From: a bacterium
GTDB lineage: Bacteria; Hydrogenedentota; Hydrogenedentia; Hydrogenedentiales; SLHB01
Reading direction: 5' to 3'
Assembly: GCA_024231375.1 (NCBI GenBank)
Contig: JAAEQP010000110.1
Location: forward strand, 1-12,607
DNA length: 12,607 nt
Part shown: positions 6,691-12,607 of the stretch, one piece after another
How the letters are laid out: the number at the start of each line of letters is the position of its first letter
How positions within the stretch are numbered: position 1 is the stretch's first letter
The notes under the pieces: generated by a model
The model's input: the letters and a program-made list of their open reading frames with translations, nothing else
The model's database searches: none
Told to the model about the DNA's origin: nothing
Position numbers and translations under genes: made by a program

Positions 6691-7941
6691 CTATTCGACG
6701 GCGGCCGTCTGGGGCGCAGCCGATTTCTCCGCGACCAGACGCGCGGTGTCGCGTGCAATGATCAGTTCTTCGTTGGTCGGGATGACGAACACCTTGACCG
6801 TCGACGTGGGCGATGTGATCTCGCGTTCGCTCGCGGTGTTCTTCGCCTCGTCGAGGTCAACGCCAAGGTACTCCGCATGCTCGAGAATGCGTTTGCGCAT
6901 GATATCGCCGTGCTCGCCGATACCGGCCGTGAACACGATGGCGTCCACGCCGTTCATCACGGTGGCGTAACTGCCGATGTACTGGGCCACACGGTAGGCG
7001 AACATGTCGAGGGCAAGTATGCAGTCGGCGTCGCCTGCTTCGGCGCGCTGCTCGACGTCGCGCATGTCGTTGTGGCCGCAAATCCCTTCGAGACCACTCT
7101 TCTTGTTGAGGGTGCTGTCGACCTCCTCAACCGTCATCTTGGCCTCTTTCATCATGAAGAGAGGGATGTAGGGATCAAGGTCGCCCGAGCGCGTGCCCAT
7201 GATGACACCGGGGAGAGGGGTGAGACCCATACTGGTGTCCACGGAACGTCCGCCCCGGACCGCTGTGATGCTGCTGCCGTTGCCGAGATGGCACGTAATT
7301 ATCTTGGTGTCTTCCACAGGCTTGTCGAGAAGCTTGATCGCCTTTTCCGACACGAACCGGTGCGAGGTGCCGTGGAATCCGTACTTGCGCACCCCAAAGT
7401 CCGTATACAGGCTCTTGGGCAGTGCGTATCGGAAGGCCTTGGCCGGGATGCTGGAATGGAAGGCTGTGTCGAACACGGCCACCTGCGGGGTGCCGGCGAA
7501 CACACGGGCACAGCCCTTGATGCCTTGAAGCGCCGGTGGATTATGCAACGGGGCGAGCCGTGCGCACCGATCGATCCCCGAAATAACCGCGTCGTCAATG
7601 AGCCTCGACTTGGAGAATTCCTCGCCACCATGCACGACGCGATGGCCGATCCCCTCGATCTCGGACAGGTCGTCGATCACGCCACACGCAGCACTCTGCA
7701 GAATTTTGCAGATCATCTCGATGGCAGCAGCATGGTCCGGGATGTTAAGCGTTTCAGCGCCCCCCAGACAGTCGACGGCGCATCCGGGATTGTGGGGAAG
7801 AGCGCAATCGCACTTGATGTTGGCGCCGTCCAGACCGATTCGTTCGATCTGTCCGTGCGCCAGGTCCTTCACTTCTCCGTCGCATTCGAATACGCGGTAC
7901 TTCACTGAAGAAGAACCTGTATTCAGCACCAGCACTTTCAT
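6691..7941 (-). CDS. ackA: Acetate kinase
   Basis: The 416-residue cytoplasmic enzyme interconverts acetyl phosphate + ADP and acetate + ATP. Family marks are all present: the ASKHA N-terminus LNTGSSSVKY (6-15, Asn7), GHRVVHGG (99-106, Arg101), FDTAFH (157-162, Asp158), YGFHGTSH (187-194, His190), CHLGNGSS (217-224), the catalytic MGTRSGDLDP (248-257, Arg251), TAGIGE (338-343) and PTNEE (388-392). The start at 7941 places MKVLVLNTGSS at the N-terminus and has GGAGAAA 9 nt upstream. It follows pta by 102 bp and precedes pdxH by 18 bp. The 102-bp gap shows no strong terminator, only a weak 5-bp stem, so one transcript for all three genes is likely. Confidence 0.97.
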   Translation of the reverse strand: MKVLVLNTGSSSVKYRVFECDGEVKDLAHGQIERIGLDGANIKCDCALPHNPGCAVDCLGGAETLNIPDHAAAIEMICKILQSAACGVIDDLSEIEGIGHRVVHGGEEFSKSRLIDDAVISGIDRCARLAPLHNPPALQGIKGCARVFAGTPQVAVFDTAFHSSIPAKAFRYALPKSLYTDFGVRKYGFHGTSHRFVSEKAIKLLDKPVEDTKIITCHLGNGSSITAVRGGRSVDTSMGLTPLPGVIMGTRSGDLDPYIPLFMMKEAKMTVEEVDSTLNKKSGLEGICGHNDMRDVEQRAEAGDADCILALDMFAYRVAQYIGSYATVMNGVDAIVFTAGIGEHGDIMRKRILEHAEYLGVDLDEAKNTASEREITSPTSTVKVFVIPTNEELIIARDTARLVAEKSAAPQTAAVE

Positions 7942-8043
7942 AATGCAGTTTCTCCGGACCCGGGGCACGGACGAATCCGCCAGCCGGCTGACCCACAAGT
8001 GCCAGCCTTATGGCTTCCGTGTTCCTCGGGAACTCCCATTGGT

Positions 8044-9042
8044 TCAGCCAGCTATCTGACTCTGGACGACGGTAACCGCCGCCACACCGACAATATCCTC
8101 GGCCGAGCATCCCCGGCTTAGATCGTTCACAGGAAGACGCATGCCCTGGAGCACCGGACCGTACGCGTCGGCGCCGGCCAGACGCTCCGTCAGTTTGTAG
8201 GCGATGTTGCCGGCGTTGAGGTCGGGGAAGATGAGCACGCGCGCCTTGCCGGCCACCGCGCTGTCTGGGGCCTTCTTCGCACCAACGGCCTCTACGAGGG
8301 CCGCGTCGGCCTGAAGTTCGCCGTCGATCTGGACCGGTGAGTCCGCGCCGAACCGTTCCTCGATCTTCCCCTGAGCCAGTTTGGTCGCCTCGACGACCTT
8401 TTCCACCGAACCGCTGCTGGCGGAACCCTTGGTGGAGTAGCAGAGCATGGCCACCATCGGGTCGATGCCGAAACTCATCGCGGTCTGGGCCGATGAGAGG
8501 GCGATCTCGGCCAGTTGCTCAGCCGTCGGCTCCTCAACAAGCCCGCAATCGCCGTAGACCAGCACCTTGTCCGGGCAATCCATGAAGAACACGCTCGACA
8601 CCAACGAGCAGCCGGGGGCCGTCTTCAGAATCTGGAGAGCGGGACGGAGCGTATCGGCCGTAGAGTGGATGGCGCCCGCGACCAGACCATCTCCCATGCC
8701 CTCATGCAACATCATGATGCCGTAAGGGATAGGGAGGCGCATGGTGGCAGCCGCCTTCTCCTCGGTCATCCCCTTGGCTTTGCGAAGTTCATAGAAGATG
8801 GACGTGAAGTCATCGAGCTTGTCGCTCTTCTCCGGGTCAACGATGTCGATTTCACGCGTGATACTCAGTTCCTTCAACTTGGCACGAATCGCGTCTTCGG
8901 CGCCAACTAGAACCGGCTTGGCGATGCCCTTCTCGACGATCATATCGGCAGCGCGCAAGGTCCGTTCGTCCTCCGGCTCGGGCAAGACGATGGTTTTCGG
9001 GTTCTGCTGGGCTTTCTCGATGATCTTGTCAATGAACGCCAT
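8044..9042 (-). CDS. pta: Phosphate acetyltransferase, short class
   Basis: The 332-residue cytoplasmic enzyme converts acetyl-CoA and phosphate to acetyl phosphate and CoA, feeding AckA. The length matches the short Pta type without the extra N-terminal regulatory domains of E. coli Pta. Visible marks are VLPEPEDERTLRA (19-31), MLHEGMGDGLVAGA (111-124), CYSTKGSASSG (201-211), IFPDLNAGNIAYK (271-283) and LPVNDLSRGCSAEDIV (303-318). Ser309, Arg310 and Asp316 correspond to catalytic residues known from Methanosarcina Pta. AAGGA lies about 12 nt before the ATG. It is the first gene of the pta-ackA-pdxH run, which gives substrate-level ATP in fermentative growth or acetate activation in reverse. 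Confidence 0.96.
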   Translation of the reverse strand: MAFIDKIIEKAQQNPKTIVLPEPEDERTLRAADMIVEKGIAKPVLVGAEDAIRAKLKELSITREIDIVDPEKSDKLDDFTSIFYELRKAKGMTEEKAAATMRLPIPYGIMMLHEGMGDGLVAGAIHSTADTLRPALQILKTAPGCSLVSSVFFMDCPDKVLVYGDCGLVEEPTAEQLAEIALSSAQTAMSFGIDPMVAMLCYSTKGSASSGSVEKVVEATKLAQGKIEERFGADSPVQIDGELQADAALVEAVGAKKAPDSAVAGKARVLIFPDLNAGNIAYKLTERLAGADAYGPVLQGMRLPVNDLSRGCSAEDIVGVAAVTVVQSQIAG

Positions 9043-9062
9043 GGTGATTCAGTTTCCTTCTC

Positions 9063-9091
9063 ATGACAGGGCAGACCTGTGAAATGGTCAA
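9063..9091 (-). promoter_or_regulatory. Candidate pta promoter with an internal inverted repeat
   Basis: On the minus strand TTGACC (9091-9086), a 17-nt gap and TGTCAT (9068-9063) form a possible sigma-70 promoter (5/6 and 4/6). The gap contains the perfect inverted repeat ACAGG-GCAGA-CCTGT (9066-9080), which could be an operator. The -10 lies only 20 nt from the start codon, leaving a very short leader, so the call is weak. Confidence 0.35.
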
Positions 9092-9171
9092 CCAGTAGCT
9101 AGGCCTCATGATGACACGCGGATAGGGGGTGCTTATCCAATTGCTGACAAACAGGTTACGCAAAGAAACCC

Positions 9172-9202
9172 CGCTTCCGGTGTCCGCGGACATGCGCTTC
9201 CG
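9172..9202. promoter_or_regulatory. Operator-like palindrome flanked by direct repeats, upstream of pta
   Basis: The perfect 12-bp palindrome TGTCCGCGGACA (9181-9192) sits between two copies of CGCTTCCG (9172-9179 and 9195-9202) that are 23 bp apart. It lies about 140 bp upstream of pta in a 293-bp gene-free gap. No regulator gene is in the window. The regulatory role is inference. Confidence 0.4.
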
Positions 9203-9335
9203 TCTCGAAACCAAACAGAAGCCAGTTTACCATCCGATTGTACTCCATCTGAGGGCCAACTGCAAATGCGAATATCCACGAAAAGCCGAGCCCAACCAGC
9301 GGCATGCGGACAACGCGGTCGTCAGCCAGCGGGTC

Positions 9336-10631
9336 TCACTTGAACCGCTGCATCACCACATGCAGTGCTCTACCCGGATCCCGCAAAGCGCGCCGGACCT
9401 TTTCCAGCCACGTGTAGTTTCGGAACGCCAGTCGCGCGCTCAAACGCAGGAACGTGCGCCGTTGATCGTCGCGGGACATGGCCTCGTTGCACGTGAACGT
9501 TTCCGGGTCGCCCGCCGTGAACCGGTCCCACGGAATGCCGCTCGCCAGGATGCGGTCGGCGAACCGGTCGAACAACACGGTGCCTGGCATCGGTGTCAGG
9601 AAATGGACCGACGCGAAGTCGATGCACGCCTCGTGGATGAAGGTCTCGGTCTTCTCGATGTCGTCCGGTGTCTCACCGGGCGCGCCCACGATGAAACATC
9701 CACGCAGTCGGAGGCCTGCTTCCTTCACCCGTCGGGCCGCTTCGATATTGCCTTCCACAAGGGTGTTCTTGTCGATGACGTCGAGAATCCTCTGGCTGCC
9801 GCTTTCGAAGCCGACAGCAACCTGAACGCATCCCGCACGTTTCATCAGCGGGAGGAGGTCGGTGTCGACCATGCGGGGATGCACTTGGCATTCCCATTTC
9901 AGGCGGTCGAGGCCGTGAGCGATCATCCCCTCGCAGATAGCGGCGAATCGTTCGCGGTCCGTGGCCATCAGCTCGTCGTAAAACGCCACGCTCTCGATGT
10001 GGTACCGGTCGGCGAGGTACCGGACTTCCTCGACCACGCGCTCCGGCCCGTGAAACCGAAGACATGTCTCCCGTTTCGAATTCACGCAGAAGGTGCAGTG
10101 GTATGGACAACCGCGGCTGGTGATGACCCCAAGGGTCCGATACGAGAATCCCGCCAACTCGTCGCCGGACGTGGCGTATCCTTCGAGGTCGAGCAGATCC
10201 CGCCGCGGCATGGGCAATGCGTCCAGGTCGTCCGGCGGGGCGCACTCCACGATGCCCTCGACCCGTCCCTCGTCGAGCAACGCCGGAAACGTGTGTTCAG
10301 CTTCCCCGCGCAACACGCAGTCGAAGTGCTGCATGGCTTCTTCGGGCATTGCCGTGGGATGCGCGCCTCCCGCCACAACCGGGATGCCTCGATCGCGTCG
10401 AATCCGGTCGGCGATCGCGTAGGCGTGGGGCGCATGCATGGTCATGAATGAGACACCGACCAAGTCCGGACTGAACCCGTCGAGTTCCGTGTCAGTCTTC
10501 TGTCCGGCGAGTTCGTCGATGATTTGTACCGTGTGGCCGGCGGCTTCAAGCGTGGCGGCCAGGTAGGCCAGTCCAAGATTCTCCTTCTTCAGAGAAGCGG
10601 GCACGGCCGGATTGACCAGCGCTACCTTCAT
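9336..10631 (-). CDS. B12-binding-domain radical SAM protein
   Basis: The 431-residue product has an N-terminal Rossmann-type B12-binding-like domain (about 1-135; SPDLVGVSFMTM, then VVAGGAHPTAMPEE at 85-98). A radical SAM domain follows, with the cluster motif SRGCPYHCTFC (172-182; Cys175, Cys179, Cys182). Later barrel strands include VGFESGS (273-279), GCFIVGAPGET (311-321) and a PMPGT loop (347-351). The family makes methyl transfers, ring changes and other radical chemistry, often in lipid, polysaccharide or natural-product pathways; this member's reaction is unknown. There is no DxHxxG cobalamin motif, which is common in this class. I chose the ATG at 10631, which overlaps the previous stop as ATGA, so translation is probably coupled to the upstream paralog. 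No clear terminator follows. Confidence 0.9.
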   Translation of the reverse strand: MKVALVNPAVPASLKKENLGLAYLAATLEAAGHTVQIIDELAGQKTDTELDGFSPDLVGVSFMTMHAPHAYAIADRIRRDRGIPVVAGGAHPTAMPEEAMQHFDCVLRGEAEHTFPALLDEGRVEGIVECAPPDDLDALPMPRRDLLDLEGYATSGDELAGFSYRTLGVITSRGCPYHCTFCVNSKRETCLRFHGPERVVEEVRYLADRYHIESVAFYDELMATDRERFAAICEGMIAHGLDRLKWECQVHPRMVDTDLLPLMKRAGCVQVAVGFESGSQRILDVIDKNTLVEGNIEAARRVKEAGLRLRGCFIVGAPGETPDDIEKTETFIHEACIDFASVHFLTPMPGTVLFDRFADRILASGIPWDRFTAGDPETFTCNEAMSRDDQRRTFLRLSARLAFRNYTWLEKVRRALRDPGRALHVVMQRFK

Positions 10632-12037
10632 CGGCCATGCCTCAAGGCGTCCAGCAGACGCGACGCTCCGTACCGCGCAAGCCGGACTGTCCCGCCCACG
10701 CCTTCGCGTCGCAAGGCATTGCCAAAATGGTGGATGAGCGTCTCGGGCCGTCGCGTGAGCATGTGCCACTGCCAGCGCCGCCACGCCAAGTCGTGCATCT
10801 CGGCGATCTCCCCCGCCGAATAGTCCGGGTACGACACCACTGCTTCACCGGCCGGATCGAACTGAAGCCAACTCTCCTTCACCAGCCAGCCGTTCGCCAC
10901 TGCCTCGTCGTAGAACCGCGTGCCAGGATAAGGCGTCGCGATGGCAAACTGGAGCGTGTGGGTCTTCAGGCCAAGGGCGAAATCGATGGTGCGCAATGCA
11001 CTCTCGCGCGTTTCGCCGGGCAGACCGAAGAGGAACGTGGCATGCGTCTTGATGCCCATTCGCCGACAGTCGCCCACTGTGCGCGTTACGTCGTCCAGGT
11101 CCACGAGCTTGGGGATACGTTCGAGCACGGCGGGATCGCCGGTTTCGACGCCGAACTTGTAGGCCCGGCATCCGGCGTCGGCCATCGCCCGTAGCACGTC
11201 GCGCGGAACGGCGGCGCTGCCCATGCAACTGAAGGGCAAGCCGAAACTCCGCGCACGATACTCCTCACACAGCGCGACCACATGTCGCCCGTTGGCTGTG
11301 ATGGTGTCGTCGTCGAAGTACACCTCGTCGGGGCGGTACTTCTCGATGAGCGCGGCGATCTCGTCGCACACACGGCCCGGATCGCGCAGGCGATAGTTGC
11401 GCCGGCCCGCGAACGGCTCAATCGTGCAGAAGGAACACTGGTACGGGCATCCGCGCGTGGAGAGCACCGTCACGGACCGTCCTTTGCAGAAAGGGTCGTT
11501 GTACTTCTCCATGGGCATCTGGTCCCAAGGCGGGTAGGGCAGGCTGTCCAGGTCTTCGACCAGAGGGACACGATCCGAGGCGGGCGCATTGGGAAGCGCA
11601 AGCCAGGGGCGCGATTCCAGGTGAATTGCGTCCGAGACGATCTGATCGTACTCGCCATAGATGACGCCCGCGAATCCCGCTTCGATATGCTCGTCGCAGG
11701 TGGCGGTGGCGTGGGCGCCGACGGCGATGCAAGGGCGTCCCAGCAGCTTCATAGTCTCCACATCCGCCGAGAAACTCGGCGCGCTGGTTTCCATGACGAC
11801 CACGTCGGGCGCCATGACGTCGCATTCCGCTCTGAGCGCTCCGTCGTCCATGCCCAGTGCGATGCAATCCACGATGCGGGCGTCGTGGCCGTCCGCCAGA
11901 AGACGCGACGTGGCATAGGCCAGACTGAATGGGAAGGGGTGGTAGTCAATGCCAACGGACGCCTGCTTGCGGCGATGAGGCCAACGGGACCCCGCTCTGC
12001 AAAAGGGTCCGGGCGGATTCAGCAACAGGACGTTCAT
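10628..12037 (-). CDS. B12-binding-domain radical SAM protein, paralog of the downstream one
   Basis: The 469-residue product has an N-terminal B12-binding-like region (about 1-150; APDVVVMETSAPSFS at 76-90, IAVGAHATATCDEH at 104-117, GVIYGEYDQ at 124-132). It then has a radical SAM core with STRGCPYQCSFC (193-204; Cys197, Cys201, Cys204), YFDDDTIT (240-247), KFGVETGDP (294-302) and FLFGLPGET (335-343). The C-terminal part (about 405-469) has a basic, amphipathic tail ending RHGR. The N-terminus begins MNVLLLNPPGPF, as in many such proteins. AAAGGA lies 4 nt before the ATG at 12037; an open frame continues upstream but crosses the repeat element. It shares operon direction with the SPASM gene upstream and overlaps the next gene by 4 nt. 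Substrate is unknown. Confidence 0.9.
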   Translation of the reverse strand: MNVLLLNPPGPFCRAGSRWPHRRKQASVGIDYHPFPFSLAYATSRLLADGHDARIVDCIALGMDDGALRAECDVMAPDVVVMETSAPSFSADVETMKLLGRPCIAVGAHATATCDEHIEAGFAGVIYGEYDQIVSDAIHLESRPWLALPNAPASDRVPLVEDLDSLPYPPWDQMPMEKYNDPFCKGRSVTVLSTRGCPYQCSFCTIEPFAGRRNYRLRDPGRVCDEIAALIEKYRPDEVYFDDDTITANGRHVVALCEEYRARSFGLPFSCMGSAAVPRDVLRAMADAGCRAYKFGVETGDPAVLERIPKLVDLDDVTRTVGDCRRMGIKTHATFLFGLPGETRESALRTIDFALGLKTHTLQFAIATPYPGTRFYDEAVANGWLVKESWLQFDPAGEAVVSYPDYSAGEIAEMHDLAWRRWQWHMLTRRPETLIHHFGNALRREGVGGTVRLARYGASRLLDALRHGR

Positions 12038-12057
12038 GTGTTCCTTTGTCACCCTGG

Positions 12058-12118
12058 CGAAAACGGGACTGTACCCAGCGAGCGAGTCCCGAGCGAGACG
12101 GGACTGTCCCCGTTTTCG
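12058..12118. repeat. 61-bp REP-like element with 10-bp terminal inverted repeats
   Basis: CGAAAACGGG (12058-12067) and its inverted copy CCCGTTTTCG (12109-12118) bound the unit. Inside, CGGGACTGT occurs twice in direct order (12064-12072 and 12099-12107), GGGAC-T-GTCCC is a small palindrome (12100-12110), and GCGAG repeats several times between them. The wording resembles REP elements linked to Y1 (RAYT) transposases, though no transposase is in the window. It fills most of the gap between the SPASM protein and the B12 radical SAM pair. Confidence 0.6.
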
Positions 12119-12126
12119 ATCCTCTT

Positions 12127-12607
12127 CTAGATGAACTCGAACTGGCCCTCGGTGTCGATCAGCAATTCCGATAGAATGTCGTTGTACCGTACGAATCGGC
12201 AGTCCAGGTTGTTGCATTCGGGCGGATGAATCCCACGGATTGCTTCCCAGTGGCGTTCGCTGTACCAGACGTCCCGCAAGGGACGCGCGAAGGCATTGCC
12301 AATGCCGTGGCTGCCTTTCCGATGAATGTAGTAGCAGCAGAGAAACACATCCCCCAGGGCGTCAACCATGATCTGGAGCGGCGTGAGCCAGCATTTCCGG
12401 GCCATGTTGAGCTTGGCGACGCTTCCGACCACGGGGATGTCCGGATACCGTTCGCGCACATCCGCAAGCACGGCCTCCACGCGTTGTGCTTCTTCGCCGA
12501 GCAGTTCCGTATCGCACAGCCTGGCCGCTTTGAACTGAACCGAATCGACGCCCAGGTCGGCGGCCAGCCGAACGCAATCCTCCACCTCGTCGCAGTTGGA
12601 CGTGTCA
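12127..12607 (-). CDS. Radical SAM protein with SPASM domain, 5' part outside window
   Basis: The C-terminal 159 residues are visible and the frame is open to the window edge, so the radical SAM CxxxCxxC motif lies outside. The first visible part (NCDEVEDCVRLAADLGVDSVQFK) fits the late strands of a radical SAM barrel. The rest fits a SPASM domain, which binds extra iron-sulfur clusters: Cys72, then 12 residues, Gly, 4 residues and Cys90, with further cysteines at 91, 131 and 136. The text GIGNAFARPLRDVWYSE (visible residues about 101-117) is the usual SPASM segment before the last cysteines. SPASM proteins modify peptides or act in sugar and surface-polymer pathways. It is on the same strand as the two B12 radical SAM genes, 89 bp before them, and may share their pathway. 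No peptide precursor is visible in the window. Confidence 0.88.
   Translation of the reverse strand, partial: DTSNCDEVEDCVRLAADLGVDSVQFKAARLCDTELLGEEAQRVEAVLADVRERYPDIPVVGSVAKLNMARKCWLTPLQIMVDALGDVFLCCYYIHRKGSHGIGNAFARPLRDVWYSERHWEAIRGIHPPECNNLDCRFVRYNDILSELLIDTEGQFEFI

Noticed and set aside
6142..7908. 588-residue plus-strand open frame over pdxH and ackA
   Set aside because: It is the antisense of clearly real pdxH and ackA and shows no motif of its own.
7986..8007. Hairpin GGCTG...CAGCC between pta and ackA
   Set aside because: A 5-bp stem with a 12-nt loop is too weak to call a terminator or attenuator.
9120..9138. GGATA...TATCC inverted repeat upstream of pta
   Set aside because: It is short with a 9-nt interior and expected by chance in a region this size.
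9129..10451. 440-residue plus-strand open frame over the radical SAM gene
   Set aside because: It is antisense to a well-supported radical SAM gene; the composition is of shadow type.
11282..12130. 282-residue plus-strand open frame over the second radical SAM gene
   Set aside because: It is antisense to a well-supported radical SAM gene with no independent motif or ribosome site.
12292..12306. GGCATTG-C-CAATGCC within the SPASM gene
   Set aside because: It is a 15-bp palindrome in coding sequence matching ordinary Gly-Ile-Gly-Asn-Ala codons; too short to give it weight.

Overview
The window is GC-rich bacterial DNA with tightly packed genes, nearly all on the minus strand. Several starts have good AAGGA-type ribosome sites. 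The gene mix is a URO-D-superfamily protein that is not HemE, a secreted BNR-repeat sialidase-like protein, a PIG-L deacetylase, a Pta-AckA pair, and three radical SAM proteins. I associate this mix with Planctomycetes-like or related candidate phyla such as Hydrogenedentota; that placement is inference from gene content only. There are no rRNA, tRNA, CRISPR, transposase or phage genes.

Region 1 (1-2507, minus): an NHS-type (NupG-like) MFS transporter runs off the left edge, preceded by a PIG-L/LmbE deacetylase that is probably co-transcribed with it. Upstream lies a 395-bp non-coding stretch with several palindromic, dispersed-repeat-like pieces. The clearest piece is a 50-bp unit that can fold as a three-way junction.

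Region 2 (2508-6078): two exported proteins on the minus strand (a sialidase-like protein followed by an SH3-domain protein) diverge from a URO-D/MtaA-like protein on the plus strand across a 203-bp promoter region. Together with region 1 this may be a glycan- or glycoside-handling neighbourhood, but no substrate can be read from the sequence.

Region 3 (6082-9335, minus): pta, ackA and pdxH form a probable operon, giving acetyl-CoA to acetate with ATP, plus PLP formation. It ends 3 bp from the convergent URO-D-like gene. The DNA before pta has operator-like symmetry, and pdxH carries a perfect 26-bp palindrome inside its coding sequence.

Region 4 (9336-12607, minus): a SPASM-type radical SAM protein (5' end outside the window) is followed by two radical SAM proteins with N-terminal B12-binding-like domains. 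The last two overlap by ATGA. A 61-bp REP-like element sits between the SPASM gene and the pair. This is the best candidate for an uncharacterised pathway, but no precursor or substrate gene is inside the window.
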